DNA from: Stella humosa
GTDB taxonomy: Bacteria; Pseudomonadota; Alphaproteobacteria; ATCC43930; Allostellaceae
Assembly: GCF_006738645.1 (NCBI RefSeq)
Contig: NZ_AP019700.1
Span: forward strand, 3,764,001-3,828,000
DNA: 64,000 nucleotides
Direction: 5' to 3'
In this document: positions 27,056-37,031 of the stretch, piece by piece
Numbering within the stretch: the first letter of the stretch is position 1
Layout of the letters: every line of letters begins with the position of its first letter
Notes under the pieces: generated by a model
What the model was told of the DNA's origin: nothing
Database searches by the model: none
Seen by the model: the letters and a program-made list of their open reading frames with translations, nothing else
Program-made: the position numbers and the translations under genes

Positions 27056-27095
27056 CCGGCCGGGCTGGGTGATCGCAACCACCCGGCCCGGCCGG
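27056..27095. terminator. Strong hairpin between convergent XRE-cupin and dctP genes
   Basis: A 16-bp stem with one mismatch (left arm 27056-27071, right arm 27080-27095, 8-base loop) fills the 47-base gap between two facing stops. No T-run follows on either side, so it is terminator-like by position and stability rather than a textbook intrinsic terminator. Confidence 0.6.
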
Positions 27096-27099
27096 GACC

Positions 27100-28239
27100 T
27101 CAGTTGAGGCCGTACGTCTTGGGGTCGATCTTGTCGAACAGTTCCTTCTTCAGGATCTCGTAGCGCTTCTGCTCGTCCATCGGGTCGACCCCGGCGAACA
27201 GCTTCTCCCACTTGGCGACCGATGCCTTGTACTCGGCCACCACGCCCTCGGCGACGGCCAGGTCCACCTTGAACTTCTGCTGGGACATCTTGCCCAGCTC
27301 CTTGGCGTCGGCGTCGATGAACTTGTCGCTGGCGGCCACGAGGTCGGCCGTCGGCTTCAGCATCTGGACGCCCTTGGCGCCCATCTCTTTCTCGGTCTCG
27401 AGCGTGTTGCGGATGTAAGCCATCGACGACCGCACCGACGCGCGCGCCGAATGGTCCAGCAGCATCGCCCGCTGTTCCGGCTTCAGGCCCTTCCAGAAGC
27501 CGGGATTGTAGCCCCACATCGGGCCCGAGAAATAGACGCCGAGCGGCAGGTCGACGACGTACTTGGCCACGTCCCACCAGCTCCGCGACTTCAGCGATTC
27601 CAGCGGGTTCATGCCGCAGTCGAGCGTGCCGCGCTCCAGACCGGTGAAGATCTCGCTCGACGGCACGTTGACCGACACCGCGCCGAGTGCCACGCCCCAG
27701 CGATCCCAGAGGCTGCCCGGCATGCGCAGGCGCTTGCCCTTCAGCTCCGCCAGCGACGACACCTTGGTCCGGCACAGCAGCAGGTAGGGCGAGGTCGAGT
27801 AGCCGCCGCCATAGACGACGCCGACCTTCTTGTATTCGGCCTGGATGGCCGCGTTCTTGAACGAGACCTCGGTGCTGGCGGCCAGCGTGACGTAGATGTC
27901 CGAATTGTAGAGGGACATGTCGGCCAGCACGTTGGTGATCGGCAGCTCCGACGGCGTGTAGGTACCGGCGTGATAGGCCACCGTGGCCAGCCCGTCGCGG
28001 ATGCCGGGCAGGGTCGAGCGCGCCGGCACCAGGGAGCCGCCGAGGAAGACCTTGAAGGTCAGGTCGCCGTTGGTCGCCTTGGCGACGTCCTTGGCCCACT
28101 CGGTGTAGTTGAAGACCGAGAACGGGTGGTTCTGGTCGAGGAAGTTGTTGGCGATATATTCCGCCCCTGCCGCCGGGGCGGCGATCGCGCCGGAGAGCGT
28201 GATCGCCAGGGCAGCGCCGCGTATCGTGGCCAGCTTCAT
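27100..28239 (-). CDS. dctP: TRAP transporter substrate-binding protein (DctP-like)
   Basis: Periplasmic binding protein of 379 residues. Signal peptide MKLATIRGAALAITLSGAIAAPAAGAE, then a DctP fold with FKVFLGGSLVPARSTLPGIRDGLATV and the ligand-contact region LKGKRLRMPGSLWDRWGVALGA, and ERGTLDCGMNPLESLKSRSWWDV. Start at ATG 28239, 7 bases after AGGAGG. It precedes no permease gene directly; its partners are most likely dctM (minus strand, beyond the XRE gene) and dctQ (plus strand, 1.3 kb away). Ligand unknown. Confidence 0.92.
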   Translation of the reverse strand: MKLATIRGAALAITLSGAIAAPAAGAEYIANNFLDQNHPFSVFNYTEWAKDVAKATNGDLTFKVFLGGSLVPARSTLPGIRDGLATVAYHAGTYTPSELPITNVLADMSLYNSDIYVTLAASTEVSFKNAAIQAEYKKVGVVYGGGYSTSPYLLLCRTKVSSLAELKGKRLRMPGSLWDRWGVALGAVSVNVPSSEIFTGLERGTLDCGMNPLESLKSRSWWDVAKYVVDLPLGVYFSGPMWGYNPGFWKGLKPEQRAMLLDHSARASVRSSMAYIRNTLETEKEMGAKGVQMLKPTADLVAASDKFIDADAKELGKMSQQKFKVDLAVAEGVVAEYKASVAKWEKLFAGVDPMDEQKRYEILKKELFDKIDPKTYGLN

Positions 28240-28280
28240 GTTTGTGCCTCCTGTTCGTTCAGACTTGCTTGCGCCCGTCT

Positions 28281-29441
28281 CTACTCCGCCGCCGCCTGGG
28301 AAACGGCGAGCGTCCTGCTGCGCACCTTCAGCCACCAGCCATAGGCGGGCGGCCAGCCGTCGAAGGCATCGGGACCCCGGAGGGTGACCGCCGCCTGCGC
28401 TGGCCAGTGCGGGTTGAACAGTGCTTCGCGGCCGATCGCGACGAAATCGGCCCGGCCATCGGCGACGATCGCCTCCGCCAGAGCCGGTTCGCGGATCAAT
28501 CCCACCGCCATCGTCCGCATGCCGGTGTCGCGCCGCACGCGCTCGGCATACGGCACCTGGTAGCCGGGCTCTCGCCGGACGACGGCGGTCGTCGTCCGCC
28601 GGCCGAGCCCGCCCGACGAGCAGTCGACCACATCGACGCCATGGTCGGCGAAGGCCCGCGACAGCGTCACCGTCTCGTCCAGGGTCCAGCCGCCATCGAC
28701 ATCGTCGATGCAGGACAGCCGGAAGAATATCGGCAGGTCGGACGGCCATTCGGAGCGCGCGGCATCGGCCACCTCCAGCGCGTAGCGCATCCGGTTTTCC
28801 AGGCTGCCGCCATACTCGTCATCGCGCTGGTTCGACAGCGGCGACAGGAACGAGTGGATCAGGTAGCCGTGGGCACCGTGGATGTTGAGCGCCTGGAAGC
28901 CGGCCTTGCGCACACGGGCAGTGGCCGCCGCGAACTGCTCCAGGCTGCGTCGGATCTCGTCGCGGCCGATGGCGCGCGGCGTCGGCCAGCCAGGATTGGC
29001 CGGCAGGGCCGACGCCGAGACCGTCTCCCACGGATGTTCGCCGCGCAAGGCGACGTCGGCCTGCGACATCGGCTCGAACCCGTGCCAGGGCCGCTGGACG
29101 CTGCCCTTGCGGCCGGCATGGTTGATCTGGGCGCCCGGCACCGCGCCGTGGGCGGCGATCACCTCGGCCAGGCGCGCGAGCGGCGCAGTCTGCTGGTCGT
29201 TCCAGGCGCCGATGTCGCCCCAGGTCAATCGCCCTTCGGGACAGATGCCCAGCGCCTCGGTGAAGACCAGGCCGGCCCCGCCGGCCGCATAGGTCGACAG
29301 GTGGCGAACATGCCAGTCCGTCGGCATGCCGTCCGGCGTGCCGGCATACTGCTGCATCGGCGAGATGACGATGCGATTGGGAAACGCGACCCCGCGAACC
29401 GTCAGCGGATCAAGGACGCTTGGAGTTGGCGCGGTGCTCAT
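28281..29441 (-). CDS. NADH:flavin oxidoreductase, Old Yellow Enzyme family (YqjM-like)
   Basis: FMN-dependent ene-reductase-type TIM barrel of 386 residues. VISPMQQYAGTPDGMPTDWH, NHAGRKGSVQRPWHG, IHGAHGYLIHSFLSPLSNQR, EYGGSLENRMRY and FVAIGREALFNP match the YqjM/xenobiotic reductase class. It runs with dctP, 41 bases downstream of it in transcription order being dctP, so it may act on the transported compound. A close paralogue lies at 33.4-34.6 kb. Start at ATG 29441 after AGGAAAGG at a long spacing. The substrate is unknown; relatives reduce activated C=C or take part in N-heterocycle breakdown. Confidence 0.88.
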   Translation of the reverse strand: MSTAPTPSVLDPLTVRGVAFPNRIVISPMQQYAGTPDGMPTDWHVRHLSTYAAGGAGLVFTEALGICPEGRLTWGDIGAWNDQQTAPLARLAEVIAAHGAVPGAQINHAGRKGSVQRPWHGFEPMSQADVALRGEHPWETVSASALPANPGWPTPRAIGRDEIRRSLEQFAAATARVRKAGFQALNIHGAHGYLIHSFLSPLSNQRDDEYGGSLENRMRYALEVADAARSEWPSDLPIFFRLSCIDDVDGGWTLDETVTLSRAFADHGVDVVDCSSGGLGRRTTTAVVRREPGYQVPYAERVRRDTGMRTMAVGLIREPALAEAIVADGRADFVAIGREALFNPHWPAQAAVTLRGPDAFDGWPPAYGWWLKVRSRTLAVSQAAAE

Positions 29442-29491
29442 CGAGGCGTACCCTTTCCTGATCGACGATGCCGAGCGGCGACAATGAAACT

Positions 29492-29511
29492 TGTTGAAGG
29501 ATTTTTCAACA
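29492..29511. promoter_or_regulatory. Candidate operator upstream of dctQ
   Basis: Perfect 7-bp inverted repeat TGTTGAA-N6-TTCAACA in the 114-base divergent region between the OYE gene and dctQ, 45 bases before the dctQ start. It may be a repressor site for one or both genes; it does not match the dyads near dctM. Confidence 0.35.
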
Positions 29512-29555
29512 TGACCCATCGTCCTCCGGCGCACGACAGCGGAGGGAGCCGCGGG

Positions 29556-30092
29556 ATGGACTGGTTCGATCGTTGCACGACCGGCGCGGCCAAGCTGCTG
29601 ATGTGGGTGGGCTGCACCGCCGTGGTGCTGATGGCCGTTCACGTCACGTGGGACGTGGTCCAGCGGACCTTCTTCGGCCGCGGCATGCTGGGGACGACGG
29701 AGATCGTCTCCTTCTACTACATGGTCGCGGTCGTCTGCTTTCCGCTGGCCTGGATCGAGCGGCGCGACGAGCACATCAATGTCGAGATCCTGTTCCAGCG
29801 GATGTCGTCCGGCATCCAGCGCGTGATGACCCTGTTCGCCACGATTTGTTCAGCCGGCTTCTTCTCGGCATTTGCCTACCGCTCGTGGCTCGATGCGCTG
29901 AACGCGCTTTCGACCGGCGAGACGATGATGGGCTATGCCGAGATCGCCATCTGGCCAGCCCGCTTCATCCTGCCGATCTCGTTCGCGCTGGTCGTCGTCG
30001 TCTGCGTCAGCCAGATCGTGCGGCTGATCTTCCGCTACGCCCCGCCCGCGGCGGACCGGCCGATCGAGGAAGACGCCACTTTCCGCGCCTGA
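29556..30092 (+). CDS. dctQ: TRAP transporter small permease (DctQ-like)
   Basis: Small membrane subunit of a TRAP transporter, 178 residues, four hydrophobic helices (LLMWVGCTAVVLMAVHVTWD; IVSFYYMVAVVCFPLAWI; VMTLFATICSAGFFSAFAY; FILPISFALVVVVCVSQIV) and the typical WIERRDEHINVEIL loop. The ATG at 29556 follows GGAGGGAG by 7 bases; an ATG at 29511 lies inside the inverted repeat and is less likely. It stands alone on the plus strand, opposite to dctP and dctM. It is followed 33 bases later by an MFS carrier. Confidence 0.9.
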   Translation: MDWFDRCTTGAAKLLMWVGCTAVVLMAVHVTWDVVQRTFFGRGMLGTTEIVSFYYMVAVVCFPLAWIERRDEHINVEILFQRMSSGIQRVMTLFATICSAGFFSAFAYRSWLDALNALSTGETMMGYAEIAIWPARFILPISFALVVVVCVSQIVRLIFRYAPPAADRPIEEDATFRA

Positions 30093-30125
30093 TGCGACAA
30101 GGGATCGGCGGGGTCGCATAGCACC

Positions 30126-31361
30126 ATGATGCCTGCCGAGCGGCCTGCCGCTGGCAGCGTCATTGCCCTCACCCTGACGCAGCAGATCGCGGTATCCCTG
30201 GCGGCCGCAACCTTCCCCGTGCTGCTGCCGGCACTGTCCTCGGATGCGACCGGCAGCGGCCTCGGCGGTGACGCCGCCGGCGTCTATGCCGTCGCTCTCT
30301 ATGGCGGGGCAATCGTCGCCACCTTCTTCTGCCAAGCCGGGTTCTCGACGTTCGGGATCGCCAGCACCAGCACGCTCTGCGTGCTGCTGGCCGGGCTCGC
30401 CTTGCCGGCCCTGCTGCCCGGCACGCTGGCTGCGGTGATCCTGGCCGGTATCGTCATCGGGATCGGCTATGGGCCCACGACACCGGCCAGTTCCTCCATG
30501 ATCCTGCCCTTCGTGGCAGCCGGTCGCGCCAATTTCCTGTTCTCTCTGCGCCAGACCGGCGCGCCGCTCGGCGTGCTCTGTGCCGGCGTCCTGATACCGC
30601 CGCTGGTCGGCTGGATCGGATGGAGCGACACCGTCCTGATCGTGGCAGCACTGGTCGTCATCGCCAGCCTCGCCGGCGCGGCCTTCGCGCGCCGACTGGA
30701 CAAGGTGCTCGTCCGGCCGGCGATCGACCTGCGGCGCACGCCGCGCGCCGTGGTCGCCGCCCTTCGCCGCCGGCCGCTGCGCCGGCTGATCTCCGTCTCA
30801 TGCCTCTTCGCGGCGATGCTGGCCACGGTGAACGCCTACATCCCCTACAGCGTCGCGACGCTGGGCCAGACCTCGCTGACGGTCGCCGGCTGGGCGGCGG
30901 CCGCGGCCCAGGTCGGCGCGGTGGCCGGACGATTGTTCTGGGGCGCGCTGGCCGACCGCATCGGCGCGATGGGCCGGGTCCTGGCCATGCTGGGCCTGGG
31001 CATGGCCGCGGCCGTCGCGCTGGTGGCGTCGATCCGGCCGGAGTGGCCGGTGGCCGGGATGCTGGGTGCCAGCTTCCTGCTGGGGACGACCGGCGCCGGT
31101 TGGGGCGGCCTGGTCCTGGCGGAGGTCACCCGCATCGTGCCGCGCGCGGAGGTGGGAACCGCCACCACGGCGCTCATGATCTTCAACTATGTCGGCGTCT
31201 TCATCGGTCCACCGCTCGTTGCGGGGGCGCTGCTGGCAACCGGCAGCCTGCGGATAGCCCTTCTCGTTCTCACCGTCGGATCGCTGGTCGGCGCCACCAT
31301 CGCGTGGTTCGGCCTGGCAGCCGAGCCGCCAACACCCGAATCCGGAGACCACGTACCATGA
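30126..31361 (+). CDS. Major facilitator superfamily transporter
   Basis: Inner-membrane carrier of 411 residues with about 12 helices in two halves. The loop GRLFWGALADRIGAMGRVL is the MFS motif between helices (G-x3-D-R-x-G), and GIVIGIGYGPTTPASSSMILPFV is typical of the first half. Its stop overlaps the start of the deacetylase gene by 4 bases, so both products are probably used together: import of a compound followed by its hydrolysis. No substrate can be assigned. Confidence 0.88.
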   Translation: MMPAERPAAGSVIALTLTQQIAVSLAAATFPVLLPALSSDATGSGLGGDAAGVYAVALYGGAIVATFFCQAGFSTFGIASTSTLCVLLAGLALPALLPGTLAAVILAGIVIGIGYGPTTPASSSMILPFVAAGRANFLFSLRQTGAPLGVLCAGVLIPPLVGWIGWSDTVLIVAALVVIASLAGAAFARRLDKVLVRPAIDLRRTPRAVVAALRRRPLRRLISVSCLFAAMLATVNAYIPYSVATLGQTSLTVAGWAAAAAQVGAVAGRLFWGALADRIGAMGRVLAMLGLGMAAAVALVASIRPEWPVAGMLGASFLLGTTGAGWGGLVLAEVTRIVPRAEVGTATTALMIFNYVGVFIGPPLVAGALLATGSLRIALLVLTVGSLVGATIAWFGLAAEPPTPESGDHVP

Positions 31362-32206
31362 TCGTGCCGTCCATGCTGCAGATCGAGGATCCGCCCCCCA
31401 TCCGCTGGCCCAACGGCGCCAAGTGCGCCGTCATGCTGACGTTCGACTTCGATGCGGAGACTTTGTGGCTGGCGCGCGACCCCGAGAACGCCAAGCGCCC
31501 CGGCCTGCTGTCCATGGGCCTCTACGGCGCCCGCGTCGGCGTGCCGAAGATACTGGAACTGCTGAATGACTTCGAGCTCAAGGCAACATTCTTCGTTCCC
31601 GGCTGGACGGCCGAGCGCCACACCGCCCGCTGCGAGGCAATGCTGAAGAACGGGCACGAGATCGGCCACCATGGCTATCTGCACGAATGGATCGATCCGG
31701 ATTTTCCGGACAAGGAGGTCGAGGCCCTCGATCGCGGGCTGGAAGCGCTGCACCGCGTTCTGGGCGTGCGGCCGGCCGGCTATCGGTCGCCCGCGGGCGA
31801 GACCAGCGCCAACATGATCCGGCTGCTGGCCGAACGCGGCTTCCTCTACGACACATCCATGATGGATACCATCACTCCCTACCGCCATCGCCTGGACGAT
31901 GGCAGCCCCGGGCCGATCGAACTGCCCTGGCGTTGGATGATCGACGACGCCGTCTATACGCTCTTCTCGATCAAGACGCCGCGCGCCCTCTTTCCGCCGA
32001 GCCAGATCCTCGACACCTGGCAGACCGAGTTCGAGGAGATCTATCGCTGGGGCGGCCTGTTCGACCTGGTCATGCACCCGCAATTCATCGGTCAGCCCAA
32101 CCGGCTGGCGATGTTGCGCCGATTCATCCAGTTCATGCAGAAGTTCCCCGACGTCTGGTTTGCGACCGGCGAGGAGATCGCCCGATGCGCCGCAGAGCAG
32201 ATGTGA
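31358..32206 (+). CDS. Polysaccharide deacetylase-family hydrolase (PuuE/allantoinase-like)
   Basis: NodB-homology metal-dependent amidohydrolase of 282 residues. Catalytic/metal motifs are VMLTFDFDAE (Asp-Asp), HEIGHHGYLHEW (His pair) and VRPAGYRSPAGE, ending with LVMHPQFIG. The arrangement, with TFDFDAE and a C-terminal FDLVMHPQ, resembles the PuuE/imidase subgroup that cuts cyclic amides or formyl/acetyl groups, not extracellular chitin-type enzymes; there is no signal peptide. Coupled to the MFS gene by a 4-base overlap. Activity on allantoin or another cyclic imide is an inference. Confidence 0.8.
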   Translation: MIVPSMLQIEDPPPIRWPNGAKCAVMLTFDFDAETLWLARDPENAKRPGLLSMGLYGARVGVPKILELLNDFELKATFFVPGWTAERHTARCEAMLKNGHEIGHHGYLHEWIDPDFPDKEVEALDRGLEALHRVLGVRPAGYRSPAGETSANMIRLLAERGFLYDTSMMDTITPYRHRLDDGSPGPIELPWRWMIDDAVYTLFSIKTPRALFPPSQILDTWQTEFEEIYRWGGLFDLVMHPQFIGQPNRLAMLRRFIQFMQKFPDVWFATGEEIARCAAEQM

Positions 32207-32229
32207 GCCGCCAGCCGGGGTAGCGGCGG

Positions 32230-32231
<2 letters not shown>
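32206..32231. terminator. Hairpin between convergent deacetylase and ABC ATPase genes
   Basis: AGCCGCC-N12-GGCGGCT, a perfect 7-bp stem that spans the gap between two facing stop codons. No T-run, so only a possible bidirectional terminator. Confidence 0.4.
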
Positions 32232-33390
<1,159 letters not shown>

Positions 33391-33420
33391 CCAAGCGCTG
33401 TCAGAGCAGGAACCGTACCA

Positions 33421-34587
33421 TCAAGTTCGCGCCTCGTCGGCCGAATTGCTCCGGATCCGGTCCAGAACCGCCTGCCTTCGTTCCAGCCACCAGCCGTACT
33501 GGCGCGGCCAGCGGTCGAAGCCGCCGCCCGGCAGTCCCAGCGCGCGGGCCGCATGCACGGGCCAGTTGGGCTCGTTCATCAGCTCGCGGCCGATGGCGAT
33601 GATGTCGGCCTGGCCCCGGGCCAGGATCGCCTCGGCCTGTTCGGCGTCCACGATCAGGCCGACGGCCATGGTGGCGATACCCGCATCGGCCCGGATGCGC
33701 TCGGCATAGGGCACCTGGAAGCCCAGCCCGCGTGGAGCGGAGCGCCCCAGCGTCGCCGAACCGGCAAGCCCGCCGGTCGAGCAGTCGACGACATCGACGC
33801 CCCGCGCCTTCAACTCGCGGGCATAGGCGACGCTGTCCTCCACCGTCCAGCCGCCCTCCATGCCGTCGACAGCCGAGATGCGCACGAAGAGCGGCCGATC
33901 GGCCGGCCAGGCCTCGCGCACGGTTTCCACCACCGACAGGGGAAAGCGCATGCGCCCCGCGAGGTCGCCGCCATGGGCGTCGTTGCGCCGGTTCGTCAGC
34001 GGCGACAGGAAGGAATGCAGCAGGTAGCCGTGCGCGGAATGCACATCCAGGATGCCGAAGCCGGCATCGGCGGCCCGCAGGGTCGCGGCACGCCACGCCT
34101 GGCGCACGGTCTCCATGCCGGCGGCATCCAGCGCCTCGGGCACCAGCCAGCCATCGTCGAGCGGGATGGCGCTGGCGGCCACCACCGGCCATGCCGTCTC
34201 GCCGCCCGCCTGGTCGGCCGCCGTCATCGGCCCGTTGCCCTGCCAGGGGCGCTGCATGCTGGCCTTGCGCCCGGCATGGGCAAGCTGGATCGCCGGGACC
34301 GCACCATTGGCGGCCAGGAAATCGGCGATGCGGCCGAGCGGTGCCGCATGGGCATCGGACCACAGGCCGACATCGCCGTGGGTGATGCGACCCCGCGCCT
34401 CGACCGCCGTCGCCTCGACGAAGACGATCCCGGCGCCGCCCTGGGCGAACTTGCCCAGATGGACCAGATGCCAGTCGTCCGCGAAGCCGCCCGTCGCCGA
34501 ATACTGGCACATCGGCGACAGCGCGATGCGGTTGCGCGCGGTCACCCCGCGCAGCGCGATCGGGGTGAAGAGATGCGGGGTCGCCAT
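33421..34587 (-). CDS. NADH:flavin oxidoreductase, Old Yellow Enzyme family (second copy)
   Basis: FMN enzyme of 388 residues closely related to the one at 28.3-29.4 kb: RIALSPMCQYSATGGFADDWH, AHAGRKASMQRPWQG, VHSAHGYLLHSFLSPLTNRR and IIAIGRELMNEP. The first motif has the Cys (SPMCQYS) that tunes FMN in YqjM; the other copy has Gln there (SPMQQYA), so the two probably differ in redox behaviour. It is the fourth gene of the GntR-HpxZ-RidA-OYE-ATPase operon, 10 bases after ridA. Substrate unknown. Confidence 0.88.
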   Translation of the reverse strand: MATPHLFTPIALRGVTARNRIALSPMCQYSATGGFADDWHLVHLGKFAQGGAGIVFVEATAVEARGRITHGDVGLWSDAHAAPLGRIADFLAANGAVPAIQLAHAGRKASMQRPWQGNGPMTAADQAGGETAWPVVAASAIPLDDGWLVPEALDAAGMETVRQAWRAATLRAADAGFGILDVHSAHGYLLHSFLSPLTNRRNDAHGGDLAGRMRFPLSVVETVREAWPADRPLFVRISAVDGMEGGWTVEDSVAYARELKARGVDVVDCSTGGLAGSATLGRSAPRGLGFQVPYAERIRADAGIATMAVGLIVDAEQAEAILARGQADIIAIGRELMNEPNWPVHAARALGLPGGGFDRWPRQYGWWLERRQAVLDRIRSNSADEART

Positions 34588-34597
34588 GCCCGGGCCC

Positions 34598-34945
34598 CTA
34601 CTTCGCCGCGACCACCACCACCTCGACCAGGACGCCCGGGCCGAGGTCGGCCACGCCGATGCCGGCCCGGGTCGGCAGATGATCGGCGTTCAGCCATTCC
34701 TTCCAGACGACGTTCAACGCCGGCTTCATGGAGAGGTCGGTCATGTAGATGGTGGCCGACAGGATGCGATCCTTGTTCGAGCCGTGGGCCGCCAGCAGCG
34801 CGTCGATCTGCTCGGTGATGCTGCGCATCTGGCCGGTGATGTCGGCCGTGGTGTCCTCGCCGACGGTGCCCGCCAGGTAGAGCGTGCCGTTGTGCTCGAC
34901 GACCTCGTGGAGGATGCCGCCATAGCTGCTGTCGCGCTTGATCAT
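34598..34945 (-). CDS. RidA-family enamine/imine deaminase
   Basis: Small cytoplasmic protein of 115 residues of the RidA (YjgF/YER057c/UK114) family: LYLAGTVGEDTTADITGQMRSI, and NKDRILSATIYMTDLSMKP ending with TRAGIGVADLGPGVLVEVVVVA. The usual C-terminal CxE motif appears as LVEV without the Cys, so it may belong to a divergent Rid subgroup (Rid1-7). It starts at ATG 34945 after GGAGACGG. RidA proteins hydrolyse reactive enamines formed during amine catabolism; co-location with HpxZ-like and OYE genes suits a role in nitrogen-compound breakdown. Confidence 0.85.
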   Translation of the reverse strand: MIKRDSSYGGILHEVVEHNGTLYLAGTVGEDTTADITGQMRSITEQIDALLAAHGSNKDRILSATIYMTDLSMKPALNVVWKEWLNADHLPTRAGIGVADLGPGVLVEVVVVAAK

Positions 34946-35025
34946 CGTGCCGTCTCCGGAAATCAATGGGCCGGGGCCGGTTGCCCGCCCTCCGCCAAGG
35001 ACATACAGGCGACGGCGGCCGGCTT

Positions 35026-35430
35026 CTACAGGATCGGCGTCTCGGCCATGGTCGAGACGTGGGCGGCGATCACCTTCCAGCCGGCATCCGGGAAGCGGAC
35101 CCAGGTCTGGCTCTGGCGGCCGACCAGCGGGCGGCCGCGCACCTTGAACTCCAGGTTCACGGTCGCGAGGTCGCGGCCGATCGTCAGGACCTCCAGCCGG
35201 ATGCGGCGCTCCTTGGTGCCGGGCCCGGGCGGCCGGGCGACGCGGTGGGCGTGGATCTCGGCAAAGCCGTAGCCGTTCTCGTTCATGCCGTAGCGCACGG
35301 TGTGCGGGCTGTCCCAGAAGCTGGCGTCGAGCACCGCCACGTCCTTCTCGACCAGCGCCACCTCGTAGCGTTCGAAGATGGCGCGGACCTCTTCCACCAC
35401 CTCCGGGATGTTCAGGGTCCGGTCATCCAT
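35026..35430 (-). CDS. hpxZ: AtzH-like/HpxZ-family protein (DUF3225)
   Basis: Protein of 134 residues with an NTF2/SnoaL-like fold: VEEVRAIFERYEVALVEKDVAVLDASFWDSPHTVRYGMNENGYG matches the DUF3225 group that includes HpxZ (oxalurate catabolism) and the AtzH amidase-associated protein. It starts one base overlapping the stop of the GntR gene, after AGGAGG. Its usual partners are amidases or oxalurate/allantoin-degrading enzymes; none is adjacent, but hydantoinase and an allantoinase-like deacetylase lie within 13 kb. Symbol given for the family, the substrate is not proven. Confidence 0.75.
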   Translation of the reverse strand: MDDRTLNIPEVVEEVRAIFERYEVALVEKDVAVLDASFWDSPHTVRYGMNENGYGFAEIHAHRVARPPGPGTKERRIRLEVLTIGRDLATVNLEFKVRGRPLVGRQSQTWVRFPDAGWKVIAAHVSTMAETPIL

Positions 35431-36179
35431 CAGGTCCTCCTGGCGGCGTCGGCGCCCGCTTCCGGATGGTGCCGGACGAAGGCCCGCCAGCCGCTCTCGA
35501 TGTGGCTTTCCATGGCGCGCGTTGCGGCCTGCACGTCGCGTGCCTGGAGCGCGTCCAGGATGTCGCGATGCTCGTCGGCCACGTCGAACTGTCGCCGCGG
35601 CAGCACCGTCAGCAGGTCGAACGGGTACTTGGCCCACAGGATGCGCACGAAATGCAGCGTCTGCGGCTGCCCCGCCATCTCGTAGAGCCGGAAATGGAAG
35701 CGGAAGTTGGCGCTGCGCGCGGCGTCGTGGTTGCCCGACCGGGCGGCGACCAGGATGGCGTCGTTCAGTTCCTCCAGCGCCCGCACGCCGGCATCGTCGA
35801 TGCCGGCCGCGGCTGCCCGGGTCAGGCGCGATTCCAGGTCGAGGCGCAGCTCGTACAGCTCGGCCGCCTCGCCGACCTGGAAGGGGGCGACGACGGCGCC
35901 GCGATGGGAGGAACCGACAACGTAGCCCTGCGCCTCCAGCAGCTTGAGCGCCTCGCGCACCGGCGTGATCGACAGGTCCAGCATCTGCGCGATCTCGGCC
36001 TGTTTCAGCTTCTGGCCGCGGGCGAAGAAGCCCGAGATGATGCGCTCGCGCAGGAACTCCGCCACCTGCCCCTCCTTGGTGCGGAAGGCGATCGGCTCGC
36101 GGCGCGGGGCGGCGGACGGTGCCGCGATGGCGGGGCCGGCCATCCGGGCCGGGCGATTGGTGCGGCCAGCATCTGTCAT
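35430..36179 (-). CDS. GntR-family transcriptional regulator (FCD domain)
   Basis: Regulator of 249 residues. A winged helix (about residues 38-100: FLRERIISGFFARGQKLKQAEIAQMLDLSITPVREALKLLEAQGY) is followed by an all-helical FCD ligand domain (ELYELRLDLESRLTRAAA, NFRFHFRLYEMAGQ, DEHRDILDALQARD). FCD members bind metal plus a small organic acid. First gene of a five-gene minus-strand operon, divergent from an SDR 84 bases away, so it probably controls both. Start at 36179. Confidence 0.9.
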   Translation of the reverse strand: MTDAGRTNRPARMAGPAIAAPSAAPRREPIAFRTKEGQVAEFLRERIISGFFARGQKLKQAEIAQMLDLSITPVREALKLLEAQGYVVGSSHRGAVVAPFQVGEAAELYELRLDLESRLTRAAAAGIDDAGVRALEELNDAILVAARSGNHDAARSANFRFHFRLYEMAGQPQTLHFVRILWAKYPFDLLTVLPRRQFDVADEHRDILDALQARDVQAATRAMESHIESGWRAFVRHHPEAGADAARRT

Positions 36180-36263
36180 CCCTGCACCATTAGCACGGGA
36201 ATCACGCTATTGGCACAGCCACCATCCCTGACAGCCAGACACCCCGCACAAGGATCACCCGCG

Positions 36264-37031
36264 ATGCAGATTCCCGATCTCCAGGGCAAGGTCGCCCTCG
36301 TCACCGGCTCGTCGACCGGCATCGGTGCCGCCGTCGCCACCGCTTTCGGCCAGCAGGGCATGGCGGTCGCCGTCCACTGCAACCGCACCCGGGCCGAGGC
36401 CGAAGCGGTCGCCGCCGCGATCGAGGCCGCCGGCGGGCGGGCAATCGTCCTGCAGGGTGACGTCAGCGACGCCGCACGGCAGGCCGAACTGGTGGAGGAG
36501 ACGGTGGCCGCCTTCGGCCGCCTCGACATCCTGGTCGCCAATGCGGGCTCGGTCGTCGAGCGCAAGCCGATCGAGCAAGCCGGCGACGACCTCTACGACC
36601 AAGTGATGGACCTGAACGCGCGGTCGGTCTTCGTGGCCGCCAGGGCCGCCATCCCGCACCTGCGGGCGGCGGGCGGCGGCTCGATCATCTCGACCACGTC
36701 GCTGGCGGCGCGCAACGGCGGCGGCGGTGGCTCGGTGCTCTACGCCGCGGCCAAGGGCTTCGTGTCGAGCTTCACGCGCGGGCTGGCCAAGGAGGTCGCA
36801 CGCGACCGCATCCGGGTGAATGCGGTCGCGCCGGGCGTCATCATGACCCCGCTCCAGGAGCGGCTGACCCCGGCCAAGCAGATCGAGGCCGCCATCCGCC
36901 TGACGCCGATGCGCCGCACCGGCACCACCGACGAGTGCGTCGGCGCCTATCTCTACCTGGCGTCCGACGCGCTGTCGGGCTTCGTCACCGGCCAGGTGAT
37001 CGAGGTGAATGGCGGCATCATCATGCCGTAG
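36264..37031 (+). CDS. Short-chain dehydrogenase/reductase
   Basis: Classical SDR of 255 residues: TGSSTGIG cofactor loop, HCNRTRAEAE after strand 2 (Asn-Arg, typical of NADP users), VANAGSVVE, Ser in STTSLAA and YAAAK as active Tyr-x3-Lys. Resembles FabG-type enzymes. Start ATG 36264 after AAGGA. Divergent from the GntR regulator, so likely part of its regulon. Its last 11 bases overlap the convergent GNAT gene. Confidence 0.87.
   Translation: MQIPDLQGKVALVTGSSTGIGAAVATAFGQQGMAVAVHCNRTRAEAEAVAAAIEAAGGRAIVLQGDVSDAARQAELVEETVAAFGRLDILVANAGSVVERKPIEQAGDDLYDQVMDLNARSVFVAARAAIPHLRAAGGGSIISTTSLAARNGGGGGSVLYAAAKGFVSSFTRGLAKEVARDRIRVNAVAPGVIMTPLQERLTPAKQIEAAIRLTPMRRTGTTDECVGAYLYLASDALSGFVTGQVIEVNGGIIMP

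Noticed and set aside
28251-28258. TTCGTTCA near the dctP ribosome site as a third TetR half-site
   Set aside because: No matching second half at the 4-base spacing; single half-sites of this length arise by chance.
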